Below are positions 52,601 to 63,880 of a stretch of 64,000 nucleotides of DNA, in pieces; position 1 is the stretch's first letter, and each line of letters opens with the position of its first letter. The notes under the pieces are model-generated. The model was not told the origin of the DNA, did no database searches, and worked only from the letters and a program-made list of their open reading frames with translations. Source of the DNA: Climacteris rufus (lineage: Eukaryota; Chordata; Aves; Passeriformes; Climacteridae); the NCBI GenBank assembly GCA_013398175.1, contig VZRZ01001923.1, forward strand, positions 434,001 to 498,000, written 5' to 3'. The translations under genes and the position numbers were made by a program.

Positions 52601-54032
52601 CATAGTCACATCCATGTCCTCATTCCCAACAACTTTTGACCATTTAAATTCTGCCCCTCCCTGTAATCTTGATCTTAGCTCTGCCTGTCACACTCAGTGT
52701 GAGTTCTTTATGCCTAAAGTGGGAAAAGGGCTCTGATGCCAGTCACTCCATCCTCCAGGAAACCTAGCAAGAAGGCAGCAATCACTGCTACAAGTGAGAA
52801 GTGTGGCACTGAAAAATGTATGGTGACACTCCCTGGGAAAAGTGCAGCTTCCCAGCTCCTGCAGTCAGCTGCCAAGGCCACTGCCCACCCCACACAATTC
52901 CTGCAGTTGGAATAATGGGAGTCACAAACAAACAAACACACAAAAAGGCAAGGATTGCTTCAGATTGCAATTTTTGAGCTGTCATGTTTCTACCTCAAAG
53001 TACACACACAGCAGAGCTCAGATAAACTGGGTTGATACTTGATAAGCATCAGAGTCTTTGGGATGGGGCCTTACATTTCTGTCTGAAGCCTAAATAACTG
53101 TACAATTAATTCTTTGTCACGTTCTGAGGCAGAAGAAAGGATCTGTTCTGTCAATGGAGCATCCCCATCTACTGTTGGAGAGTGGAAAGGGAGCAGCACA
53201 TCCCCCACAGGGAAGCAAGGTGCAGAACAGGGATCTGCCACCCAGCAGGATTGCCAGGAGCCTTCATCAAAAGCCCACGAGACCAATTGGGATTTACAGA
53301 GAAACTTTGTTTCCCACTCTGCTGTGGCTTTCACCAGAGCTCTAGTCCAGTATCTATTATGAAAACAAGTTTCTAGATGCCATAGTTTAAAAAAAGCAAA
53401 ACTTTAGGAACAAATTTGCATGTGAGCCAAGAAAAAGCATTGCTTTCCTAATCTTGCAATCAGTCTCAGATAATTACCTAAGGAAATGTGAAGTCTTTAG
53501 GTGGGATAGCTGATGGTGACAGTTTAGATGCTAAAATACATTTAAATCTTTCACTTCTGGTGATGACATGAAACATGCAATAGCCAATAAATTTTAACAA
53601 CTCTTTTTTTTGCAATATTCATCAAGTTTCATACATTTCTAAAGTAAAAAGAAAAAAAATTAAAATCTCCTGTTACTTAAGTTCCAAAGGGATTTCAAAA
53701 TGTATCTAAATGGAGATAAAAGATTTTAAACTTTTCGCAGTTCTGAACTTTACTGAATTCACGTTCCTATCTTTGGTCATCTCCTAATTGACAAGGAGAA
53801 CATAACAAATTATCATACTCAGAACTGCATAGTAAGGCATAGATTTAGTAAGGGGCAAATGCAAAACTGAAATTAAGACATTAATAAACCTGCCTGTCAG
53901 AGAAGATGTGGAATGATTCCAGACTAAAAACTTCAACACAGCTTTCTAATTACAGATTATTCTTCATCATAGCAGCATGATGAAAACAATCTTGATAAAG
54001 TTACCTATTCATCAGCTAACTGTCATTTCCCC

Positions 54033-54049
54033 ATAATAATAATAATAAT
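54033..54049. repeat. (AAT)n microsatellite
   Basis: About five AAT units in a row, short and uninterrupted. Confidence 0.85.
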
Positions 54050-54592
54050 CCTGCTTTTACACAGAAAGCAGGAGCTCAATATCTATCACTGGTACAGTAA
54101 TAAAGAGCTCCAGAAACTCGAGGAATGGATTTGAAGAAAATAAGTTATTCATCACTTTTCTGTGGCACTTTTTTACGGTGTGTGTGTGATGTAGAAGTGG
54201 GCTAAAAATTAATGAGACAAGACTTCTCCCAAGCTGCAGAAGTTAAGCACCCACTATAAACAGCATCCCAAGAAGAAAGACAATTGCTTGCACACTTGAA
54301 AAAACTTGCTAACTTCAAGGTTTTAATGCTGAAGGATGACTAAAAGCAGTCCCGGAAGATGCCATATTTTCATGATAGATTTCATTCAGAAAATAATAGT
54401 TTAATCTTTGAAGTGATCCACTGTGATTCTGAGGCTGCAATAGATGTGCGTGTGTACACAGCCACAGCTTGCAAAGGAATGAGAAGGCAAAGTCCAAACA
54501 CTGTTTTTAATTTATCGACCCATTTTGGAGATCTGTGTTCAGAATAACATTTTCTTTCTCCTCCACCTTATCATGCACTCCCTTCATAAGAG

Positions 54593-54606
54593 AAAAAAAA
54601 AAAAAA
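54593..54606. repeat. poly(A) run, 14 bases
   Basis: An unbroken A run inside a purine-rich stretch. No element body can be recognised next to it. Confidence 0.85.
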
Positions 54607-54840
54607 GGAGAAAACAAAGAAAGCAGACATAAACAATCTACATAAAGTTATCTCAAGCTCAGAAGATAACAAAGACACATGGGCCAGATTTTTCACTCAA
54701 TGCTCCCATTTCTCAAGGATGGAGGGTTTAACCAGCTTTCTCCAAGTAATCAAGGAACTTGGTTGTCACTCCTATAGAAAACCATAAAACAACTGGGATC
54801 TCCTTTTCATGTGTAAAATGGGAAATAATAATCTTTCAGC

Positions 54841-54898
54841 AGGTGGTTGGAACTGGATGATCTGTTTCAACCTAAACCATTCTATCATTCTATGATCT
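54841..54898 (+). mobile_element. CR1 LINE terminal tail only
   Basis: Only the last ~58 bp of CR1 remain: 'ggtggttggaactggatgat', 'ctgtttcaacctaaaccatt' and 'ctatcattctatgatctg'. Two octamer-like tail units are kept. It is one of the shortest identifiable copies, the product of extreme 5' truncation or later deletion. Confidence 0.88.
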
Positions 54899-57800
54899 GT
54901 CAAGCATCATGCCCTGAGCAGCAGTGTCCTGCAGCAGAACTCCTCACACATTTCTCCCACCCTTGTAAATTATTGCAGAGTCTCTTCAGACAGTCTCTGT
55001 CCTGCAGCGCCCTTTAAACAGAGCCTCTCCTTACAGATATTCCTAGATGACCTCGTAGTAGAGAGGATTTGCATGAAAGGAAGGACACAGCATCAGAAAG
55101 CTGGGTAAGGCTTTGATTCCTCAAAAGCTTACGCAGGGACAGTCCCAGTGAAATTAATTTGTAAAATTAAACACATGCATAAACACTCACAGAATTTAGG
55201 CCTGGGAGACAGCAGGCGCTCACACAGCCTGGGAAAAGCACATCCAGCAAAAGGATATCCTGCTTTTGAATCAAAACAGTTTTCAGTAAACTTAACTCCA
55301 TATAAGCATTCTTACAAGACCATATCCACTTGCTGCTGGAAGGACATAAAAGGATCAAAATAGAATTGAAAATTATTATTATACCCCTGTGCTGTAAGAG
55401 TGATTGTTAAGGGAATCCAAGAAATTGAGAAAATACTAAGCTTTTTATTAAACCCTGGGGAAAGGAGAACAGAAAAGACCAGAACAATTGCTCAAAGGCA
55501 ATAACAAATTCCTAGAAATTCAGGGACTGGAAATCCAAATGAGCCAGTGTTGGGCTAAACTAATATAACAATCTCTCTCCACTGGCAAATAACAAGGGGC
55601 AGTAGGAGAATTTCCAAGTTTTCCTGAAAACCGAAACCTTTTCCTCCTTTTTTCTTTTGCTAGATGGGGAAAATGGGACATTATTATACAAATGGCAAAC
55701 CTCCACCATTGGCAAAATAAAAAAAAAAAAATAACAGAGATGGTGAAACGTCGGAAACTTTTCAGTCAGAAAAGGAAACAAAGAGGACCCTGAACCTATA
55801 GTGGAATATATTTAATATATATCTATAGATATAGATATATATTGTCACCACGTGGCAACCATCTAGGCTCCTACAAGAGGACTGCAAACCTACAGAGACT
55901 ATCTCAGAGTGCTTAGTGGGGCTTAGACAAGCAGATGATTCCACTTTAGCAAGAGACAGACCACAGTGAAAGCAGGGACCAGAGAGGAGGGCTCCAGGCA
56001 TAAGGCTGTGTACAGAGGTGTTATGAAAAATATCATTAAAACCAGACAACAGATGCTTCCAGCACCGTGGGACATGCCTTATGCAGCACAAAAGTCTCAG
56101 CAAGGAGGAGTTGCCTCGCTCACTTCTAAATGCCACACAAAGCAAAGCCCTGAGCTCTGGAATATTACCCACCATCAGATGCCTTTGCATTGTGAAAGCA
56201 CATGACAGGATAAAGCAGAAAGCAGACTTTGTTCTTTGCAGAAAACCACCTCGCAGGCCATTTAAAACGCAGGATATCAGCAAAGAACTCTGAGCAGCTG
56301 GGGTACAACTACCTGCAGACAACTGCAGAAAGCTGCAGGCAGACAGGTGACGATCTCCTGAGGCAGCAATTTGGCAGCTTGTGTAACCCAGGGTGCTGCG
56401 GTGATAACTTCGCGCATTAATCCAAACCACAAACACTTCCCGAATCTAAGCAGTTTTGCTAATGAATAATGAAGTAATTTTCATCTCGTTCTGAGTATTC
56501 TCAGGGGAATTCTTAATAAATCTGTAATTTATTAGACACACACTGCATTTCTTGATAGGAAACTCAGTCTCTCGAGGAAAAAAATGATGGTCCTACTCTC
56601 GCTTAAGCCTGATTCAGGCCGTGAGCCATCCCCACCAATGCCCACCCTCATCCTAACTAATCTGCATGTGAATTATAGTCTGGGGCACAGATAACAGCAT
56701 TTCCTTTGTTCCAGCAGCAGACTTATTTGATAAAATCTAGCACTTTGATGAAAGCAATTTCCTTGTGGATGAAGTTACTTTGCCATATCACACAGTCTTC
56801 CCCATCTCCTAAGAAGCAGAGAAGGCCAATCAGAGCAATTAGAAGTGTGGAGACGTCAACATGAATTAAGCCACCATCAATAACTCTTGTCAGGTTTGCC
56901 TTGTACATTTTCATCTAACTTGAACTGGGCATATCCCCCAAAGAACAAAGCTACTGCTATAGAAGGCTCATATAGGAGAATAATGGCAAAAACAGAGAAC
57001 AGTTTTTGGAGTAGAGAGAGCTTTTAGAAACATGAGAAAATTGGATCAAAACTAGAAGACTATTTTTTACAGCATCCTGTTGCTACCAACAGCAGGTACC
57101 AGCTGGTTCAACAGATGATACAACAGTGCAGAAGTCATAGAATAGCCTACCTACAGCAAAAAAAAATATATTGTTTAAGTTCTATTCTATTATTTTTTGC
57201 CCTGTCTGCTTCAATTCCAGTGGTCTCTACCAATGATGTAGCTGTCCTGCATGACTCAGAAAAAGATTAAAATATTATCTCATCTGCATCCAGGAGTATG
57301 TGGAGTTTGATATATTAGGTGCACTGTGTAATGTAACTATTGTACTCAATAACCACAGCATTGTGTCAAACATGATTACTCTGTAGGTAATGAAAGCCTT
57401 GAAACCCAGCAACTACAGCAGCAGAGTAAGATTGGTTTTCTAAATTGCCAGAAAGAAAACACTTTAGACTGTTATGGGTTCTGTGGGGTAATTCACCTTT
57501 AGGGAGCTCCGCTGGGCACATAATATTTCACAAACCACACAACCTGTGACACTACAAACATTTGGTATTTATTGCTGCAAAAGCAGTAGCAATGTTCATA
57601 TTTAATGCAGTGACAGTGACGACTGTGACCTCTAACAATTTCCATTGTCATTAGTGGGACTTGCAGCTTTTCTTCCCCACATTGAGACAGGACCAAACCA
57701 GATCTTCCCATTGTCTTAATGGGGGAAAGCTTTTATCAGCTGTGCTGTGGACAACGGGGAAGTTGGAACAAAACCCAGATAGCTCCCTACAAATAGCATT

Positions 57801-59910
57801 TAAGCCACAGTGTTATTTTGCCAACCAAAACAACATCTGCTTCTCCCTCCTCCACTCAACCCCGCACATTCCACCGCAGTGTTCATGGCAGGGATGTCAA
57901 TTCTGCTGTAACCTGATGGAAGAAGCCATTCTGAAAAAGGACATGGGTTCCTGTCAATCCCATTACCTCTTGATTTCAAGTGGTTTTCAGCAGCCTTTAG
58001 CAGAATTTACAATATTCAGTAGCTCAGGTTCAGAATATTTGATTTATTTAATGTGTTTCCACTGATGCAAAAAACCACTGCACACTATCAACACATTTTC
58101 ACCCCAGCTGATGGATGCTTTTTACTCTTGCCTGATCAGATCATCTTCCTTTTTTAGAAATACACTGTTCCTCAATAGTGAAAGGACCAGTCCAGCACTC
58201 CTTTTTTTTTTTGTCCCTTATATCCCTATCTCTCTTTCTTTCTTTTCCAAGACTGTCATTCATCCCCAGTAAGATTTTTAGGAGCCTGTAGACATTCTTC
58301 AAGAAAACGTTGATCGGTTCAACTTGTACTGCTCAGAGGTTTTAAAACAAAATTTCACCTCCCTTGTAAAATTCACCCTGCATTTAAAGACATGGTAACA
58401 TCACCCCAACGTTAGCAAATGCTCCTTAAATCCTTGGGGATTGTCACTTAATATCAGCTGAGGAACTGACTCACTTCACCTACAAACCTGACCTCAAAAC
58501 CAAACTATTTTTTCATTTCTTCCATTCAGGGATCTCAATGCACACTTTAACTCAGTGTTCATGCCAAGTGAGGCCCAAATGACCAAACCACAGCTCAGAA
58601 TTTCAAACCCCCCAATGTCTCTTCCCTCCCTGTAGTCAGCCTCAGCATCCTCCATCCCTGAGCCAGTGCAGGAGTGATACATTCACCTTTACAAAGCAAT
58701 GCATGTTGTCATTCATGCAGATTTTTAAGGCATATACTACAGATAGTGCACACTTTTCATGAGTATTCACCTACATGGAACATACTGAAATTGAGTTGCT
58801 TTTAGTGTTCTCATCCCTTGTTTCCTCTCCAGATTCATTTTGAGATTTCCATTCACTAATTTAAATGTCTTGCAATATAGAAACACCCCCCAGCTGCTTT
58901 TCCATTAGATCCATTTCACAGGTTTATTCTCCTGTACCAACGAAAACAACTGACCATGTGCTATATTAATTGTCATAGACAGGAACAGCCTCTGGATAGA
59001 ATTTTCCTATTGCTCAGCAATAAATATATGTGAGTAGTGGGTCAATTTGAAAATCTTTTTCAGAAGTGTTTGACTAACTGAGTCATTTTCCTTGTAGGGG
59101 CACTCCAAGATAAATTTTCACTGTAATCAGCAAAATGAAAAAAATTGGGGGGTAACTTTGGTAGAAAAAAGGATAAGAAAAAAAATCTGGAAGTGCTCAA
59201 TAAGTGGTGGGGCAGAGTTTCTGGGCAAGTTCACATGGAGTTTGCCCTGCAAGCAGACACGAACCAATGCTGGATGGGATGTCCCTTGTTATCTTACATT
59301 TTCCTGGCCTCTGTTTTCCTGGGTTGATTGGGATTCCCTTCCTCAGTTCTGGTGCCTGCCATTGCTGTCTGACATGGTAATTTTGCATCTATTGGACAAT
59401 GACATGTAAAGAGAGACAAACTTCAGAGAAATGATCCAAATGACTGACCCATACCTAATTCTTAGTGAACAACTTCTTCAGAGAGAAGATGAGGAACAGA
59501 GGCAGACACCATTTCTCTTTGATATATTTGGCCCTACCTCAAAGGTGTAGGAATAAGGAATGCTTGGAGAGATGGTCTGACAACCAAAAATCTTAAAAAT
59601 CCAATTTCTAAGTGTTTTGCTGTGTCTGCTTTTCTTGTATTAAGTAAAAGACTACAGGGAAAGACAATACAGGGTGCAAAGAGAGGCATTTCTGCACAGG
59701 CACATCCATTAAACTCAGGATTGTAGTGGGTGAAAAGTGTCAGATCTGTTAGCAACCTCCACATCTAGAAATTTTACTGTCATTAAATGCATATTTCAGC
59801 AGATAATAATGGGATTTTGTTTCTTTTTGGGGCGATATAAACAAATCAATATTTGTATTAGTGCATAGTATAGCATATTAATATACTTAGGAATTTATAC
59901 ATAGTAAATG
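54899..59910. other. non-coding stretch, no gene recognised
   Basis: No exon or transposon is recognised. A 224-codon minus-strand open frame (55762-56436) has no known motif, and the purine-rich plus strand explains its length. A 13-base A run (55719-55731) and a TA/GATA tract (55806-55842) are simple repeats. An AT-rich block near 56430-56560 is a candidate conserved non-coding element. Confidence 0.55.
55806..55842. repeat. TA/GATA simple repeat
   Basis: The tract is A/T-rich with TATA units and ATAGAT/GATATA units and a local palindrome (ATCTATAGAT). Likely length-variable. Confidence 0.8.
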
Positions 59911-59916
59911 CTGTAA
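59911..59916. repeat. target-site duplication, left copy
   Basis: CTGTAA lies immediately outside the left end of the LTR and is identical to the copy at 60223-60228. A 6-bp duplication is what alpharetroviral/ERVK-type integrases produce. Confidence 0.85.
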
Positions 59917-60222
59917 TGTCGCAATAACGACATGAAAGAAGGACATGGACACCTCCTGAGAGTAAAGGAACAAGTCTGTCGGGTGGACCCTGACCAACTT
60001 TATTTTATATGTGCCTTATAAACCACTGTGGATTGGAGGAGACAATGAGCCTCCCCTCAATCACACTGGTCAAAGGAAATGTCCATCAAACTTCTGTGCC
60101 CAGGAGAAAGGAATGTAAATAATAAGATACCGTTACAATAACATGGCTATGTTTACAGAGAATGTGTGAGAACTAGTTACAAAAGAATGATAACATCCAG
60201 AACTGCAAAACTCAAGGCAACA
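59917..60222 (-). mobile_element. solo LTR of an endogenous retrovirus (ERVK/alpharetrovirus-like)
   Basis: A 306-bp element begins TGT and ends ACA on either strand and is bounded by identical 6-bp direct repeats. On the minus strand a TATA-like TTTATAAGG (60014-60022) is followed within about 10 bp by AATAAA (59999-60004), then a U5-like region ending in TTGCGACA. TATA closely followed by AATAAA is the arrangement known from avian sarcoma-leukosis virus LTRs. No gag, pol or env sequence lies beside it, so it is a solo LTR, presumably left by recombination between two LTRs. The family name cannot be given without a library search. Confidence 0.85.
59999..60004 (-). promoter_or_regulatory. 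LTR polyadenylation signal AATAAA
   Basis: AATAAA is read on the minus strand inside the LTR, about 10 bp downstream of a TATA-like box at 60014-60022. In this position it would direct 3' processing of LTR-terminated transcripts and could terminate read-through transcripts from the minus-strand pseudogene upstream. Confidence 0.55.
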
Positions 60223-60228
60223 CTGTAA
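60223..60228. repeat. target-site duplication, right copy
   Basis: CTGTAA sits directly after the right LTR terminus (..GGCAACA on the plus strand) and matches 59911-59916 perfectly. Confidence 0.85.
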
Positions 60229-61020
60229 CATCAAAGTTTTGTAAGGGTCAGGTTTAGGTTTTGCCTCATTTTTTCTTCGTAGAAAGTTAAGAACAGATAT
60301 TATATTATTTCACTGAACACTGATAAAAGACAATCCTCATTTGGTCATATCTCCAGTAACATTTGAATGCTTTTATTCCTCCAACAAGATCAGTTCAGTT
60401 CTTGCTGAAGATGTAACAAGAGTTTGAGAAACTGGAACATTAGATGGCGTCTCATCAGCTTAAGATTTTTCAGTGCCTGTTGTTGCCTCCATAGGTGATA
60501 AGGTTTCTTGTGTCTTGTGCTCACTCTGCCACTCGCTCTTCCACTCCCGCAGACGTGTCCTTTTCAACACTTTCCACTTGAAATTCTATTTCAGGATCTT
60601 CTCTAGCACTTTTCACATCCCTTTTCACTCCTGAAACATCTACCATTATATCTCCCAGCTTTGCTGCAATATAAGCAGCATCTTCTGATCCCTTTCTGAT
60701 CCCTTTTATAGACCATTCATATCCAGGCCCTTTTTATCCACCTCCTTGCCTATTTTCTCCTGAAATTTTCATTTCACCAATAAACTTCCCTGTTTTAATT
60801 GCTTCCTCTTGACTTTAAATATCCAGCTTTTCATTTGGAAGACAAACATTTATGTATTTTGTTTTCCACCTGCATTAATTTCAGCTAATGATCATTTAAA
60901 TTCGACTCCTGAATTGTCTATCTCAGTAGAGCTTTCTGCTTTGAGGATCTCTATATCCAGTGGTTTGACTTTGTGCTCTTCCAAAGTCAGAGAACATGCA
61001 GGAAACTTTTTAGATAAACT

Positions 61021-61022
<2 letters not shown>

Positions 61023-61051
<29 letters not shown>

Positions 61052-61117
61052 TTTTTTAAAACTTTTTTNNNNNNNNNNTTTTTGAAAAAAATTTTTTTTT
61101 TTTTTTTTTTTTTTTTT
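61023..61117. repeat. poly(T) runs flanking an assembly gap
   Basis: A 28-base T run (61023-61050), a short A/T patch, ten N, another A/T patch and a 26-base T run (61092-61117). It sits inside the minus-strand pseudogene, breaking its frame. The near-symmetrical homopolymers look like a poorly resolved region and not real flanking sequence. Confidence 0.85.
61069..61078. other. assembly gap, 10 N
   Basis: Ten consecutive undetermined bases. The true length of the missing sequence is unknown. The flanks are homopolymeric, a common reason for assembly failure. Confidence 0.98.
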
Positions 61118-63710
61118 GTCAATCTTTGAAGCACTTATTTCTGGTTTAAACAACTCTGCTGAAAACACATTGAATTGTGAATTATGCAGTTTTGTCCTTG
61201 AGCACATAGCTTAACTATATCTGTACATATGACTGTATCTGATTTTGGAATATTCACTCTAATCCCTGTACCCTTTGCAGGTAATGAAATATCTTCTCCC
61301 ATCTCTGGCAAGCTAACACCAGGACTCTTCATATAATCTCCTCATTTGGAAACACCTCCTTTTCCAATTGCAATTGTAGTTGCTGCATATGGAAGCTATT
61401 TTAAGGGATATGTATTCCAATTTGTATTTTATCACAAGGAATGCCTACCTTTTCCACACTTCTTTCAACATCAGCATCACCTTTTTTTTTCCTGCCTTTA
61501 AGGAGGTCCAGCCTAATGCAGGTATTCTGTATTTTCTCTAATGTGGCTTGGTCTCAATTTCTACAGCTTTTATCTCATATTATCCTTCTAATTTGATTTC
61601 CTTCTCCTCAGGGATCTCAACACCTCCCTCTCCTCCAGGATCTGACGTAACAAATTTAAGTTCTGATGTTGGAATTGCACAGAAATGTCAGCAATTTCCA
61701 ATGACATTTTTAGCTGGGCTTGCTCTACTTCTGGTTTTGGAGACCAGATCTCAGGCTTTTTCCTTTTTCTTAGGGAGATCCCAAACTTTTGCAAATTTCA
61801 ATTTCATCTTTCTTCCAGCCAAGAAAGATGATCATGATTCTTATTTCAGAGTTCTTCAGTTCAGCTGAAGCATTTCCTTTGATTTTTGAATGATGTCTTT
61901 ATCAGCAAAACTTTACTTTTTTTCCCTAGGAAGTTTAAGATTCCATTTTAGAACCAATGTCACTTTCTGACTGTTCTCTTATAGCAAGAAATTCGAAATT
62001 TTTGGTTTAGATTTAATGTATTTTAACTATACATTCTGTGTCACCCACAGATATTTCAGGAGATGGTGTTTTCCTTCCTGGCTTCAGACTTTGCTCCAAA
62101 GATCCATCTTCATTTAAAATTTCAAAATCTGTTGCAAATTCATATCAGCAAGGGATGACATTTTTTATTCGGATTCTGAAATGTTCATTTGATATTTAGT
62201 GTTGCATTCCCTGTCAGAAATGCAGATCGCTGTTCAATTTTGGAAGAATGAATATCAACATAGGACAAACCCAAACCAGAAATTCTAAATACAGTATTTG
62301 CAGAGGCTCTATCTCCCTTGCAGACAGAAAGGATTTTAGATTCAACATTCTTGAAAGATTAGCAGGAATTTCCTCTGTTTCTGCATGAGAAAGATATTCT
62401 GATTAAAAAACTTCAGTTCCCAACCTACACTTAGGCATCTTTGAAGGAGATGTGAAAGGATGTTTGAGCAATCTAAAACATCCAATATTTTCAGTTTCCT
62501 TAGCAGAGCCATTAACTGATATGTAAACAAGCTTCATATCATCTGGAACTTCCCCTAAAAATTCCTTCCTAAGTTTTCATAGTTCAACAGACATCATTCC
62601 CATCCCAAATATCCCAAATTTTGTTTTGCTTCTTGCTTTTGTCTTGTTTCCAGTGTGTCAAGTCACATGTGTAATTCAGTTTTGTCAATGCCTTTTCCAG
62701 ACCTTCTGCCTGTATGGACTCCTTGCTGTGTGATCCATTACATCTGTGTGGATTCCACCTTCTCCTTTTCTTTTGTCTGTTGTTAATTTATTTTTCTTTT
62801 AGGGGAATTTTGACGAGGCCTGAGGCATTTGTTTATCTGGGCTCTGTTTCAGATCAGGTATTTCTAAACTGAGCTTTGATATCTGTGTTGTTATAGCTGG
62901 CACTTCTGGTGCAGTAAACTTTGATGTTGATTCCTCATCTCTGTTTTTTAATGCTTTTTTAAACTTCTGGAATTTTAATTTTTTTTTTTCATGGGTGGGA
63001 ATGCCACTTTTCATTTCTTTCAAGATTTTTGTTAAAGTTTCTGAACAATGCTTGGCCTGCTGGAGTGCTCATTTTTCCATGCAGTACTTCAAGGATAATT
63101 ACAGAGGGAACCTTGGTAGCTGGCACCAATTCCACAGCATCTCTTACATTAGGCTTTTGGCCTTCTAGGATTCAATACTGAAGTTGTATATGAAAGTAAG
63201 GAATTTAAGTAGTTTGTCTTATCTTTAAGAATGCAACTTTTCATTCCTTCACCAGGCATCATCTTTCCTGCTAGAAGTTTCTCTGTTTCATTCTATTTTA
63301 TTTCAGTTTTTTCATTCTTGAAGGAGAGAACTGAAATGCTGCTGTTGTCTGGTTTCCCCCAGAATTTTGATGTAGATCAGCTTAAATTGACAAGAGAGGC
63401 AATGGTTACACTGCACATATTTTTGACACAGATGCAAGTTAAACATAGATCACTGTCAGGCAGAGAGAATCTCTTCTCACCAGAAGGGGTTTCCTCTTGC
63501 CATATACTGGCTGGCATGAACTATTAACTTCTCTTCAGCAGCTGGTTTCTCTTAACAGAGAGAAATTTGAGCTGTGACAGACCCATGTGCAAACTTGTGT
63601 GCTTACTCACACATTTATTATGGTTTGTTGGTGATATCAAGGCTACAAACTGTCTTTGCATTACAAGGCTTTTGATACTGTTTGATACTTACCTTTTCTT
63701 AGCTATGATA

Positions 63711-63880
63711 ATCATGGAATCATAAAATGATAGAATTATTTGAGTTGGAAAGGACCTTAAAGTTCATCTCATTCCAACTTCCTGCCATGGACAGGGACAC
63801 CTTCCACTAAACCAGGTTGTCAAAACACCCTCCAGCCTGGAGGGTTGTAGCACTTGAACACTTCCAGGGATGGGGACATC
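63711..63880 (-). mobile_element. CR1 LINE 3'-end fragment, antisense
   Basis: It starts with three reverse-complement tail units ('atcatggaatcataaaatga', 'tagaattatttgagttgg'). It continues 'aaaggaccttaaagttcatc', 'tcattccaacttcctgccat' and 'ggacagggacaccttccact', through 'aaaccaggttgtcaaaacac' and 'cacttccagggatggggaca'. This is the 3' UTR plus the last codons of CR1, antisense. The right end is approximate because similarity fades near 63880. Confidence 0.92.

Larger units (their letters stand above)
46533..54840. other. non-coding stretch, no gene recognised
   Basis: I see no gene or transposon in about 8.3 kb. Small simple repeats are present: a (TA)n run near 47331, a 15-base A run at 49612-49626, (AAT)n at 54033-54049 and a 14-base A run at 54593-54606. 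The longest open frame (52213-52566, +) is 117 codons, with no family resemblance. Confidence 0.55.
60373..63520 (-). pseudogene. degraded AHNAK/periaxin-like repeat protein pseudogene
   Basis: Minus-strand translation gives a chain of short frames with one consistent style: K/P/E/D-rich, low in Cys and Trp, with recurring S-L-x-x-[M/D/I] units. Examples in 5'-3' order are 'FSLPDSD' (near 63490), 'KLKFQKFKKALKNRDEE' and 'LSLEIPDL' (62799-63023), 'SLADM' (near 62130), 'FGISLRKRKKPEIWSPK' and 'MSLEIADI' (61588-61794), 'GVSLPEMGEDISLPAKG' (61135-61332) and 'LDIEILKAESSTEID' (60892-61134). The last readable frame may end at a TAA at 60373-60375. Repeated K-x-P-K-F-G and V-S-L-P-x-M/D units are typical of AHNAK, AHNAK2 and periaxin, but I cannot align it. 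Dozens of frameshifts and stops make it non-functional. No intron or poly(A) tail is evident, so a retrocopy and a duplicated giant exon are both possible. Pseudogene status is fairly sure; family identity is tentative. Confidence 0.55.

Noticed and set aside
55762..56436. 224-residue minus-strand open frame
   Set aside because: Same purine/pyrimidine strand bias and no family. The C-terminal IYIYIYRYI part comes from the TA/GATA simple repeat.
57136..57160. Possible CR1 tail ('tcatagaatagcc')
   Set aside because: Only one partial octamer and no adjacent 3' UTR similarity, so it is most likely chance.
60809..61134. Open frames across the N gap
   Set aside because: They read through poly(T)/poly(A) runs and undetermined bases, so the Phe- or Lys-rich parts are meaningless. 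Only the part left of 61020 on the minus strand is used as pseudogene evidence.
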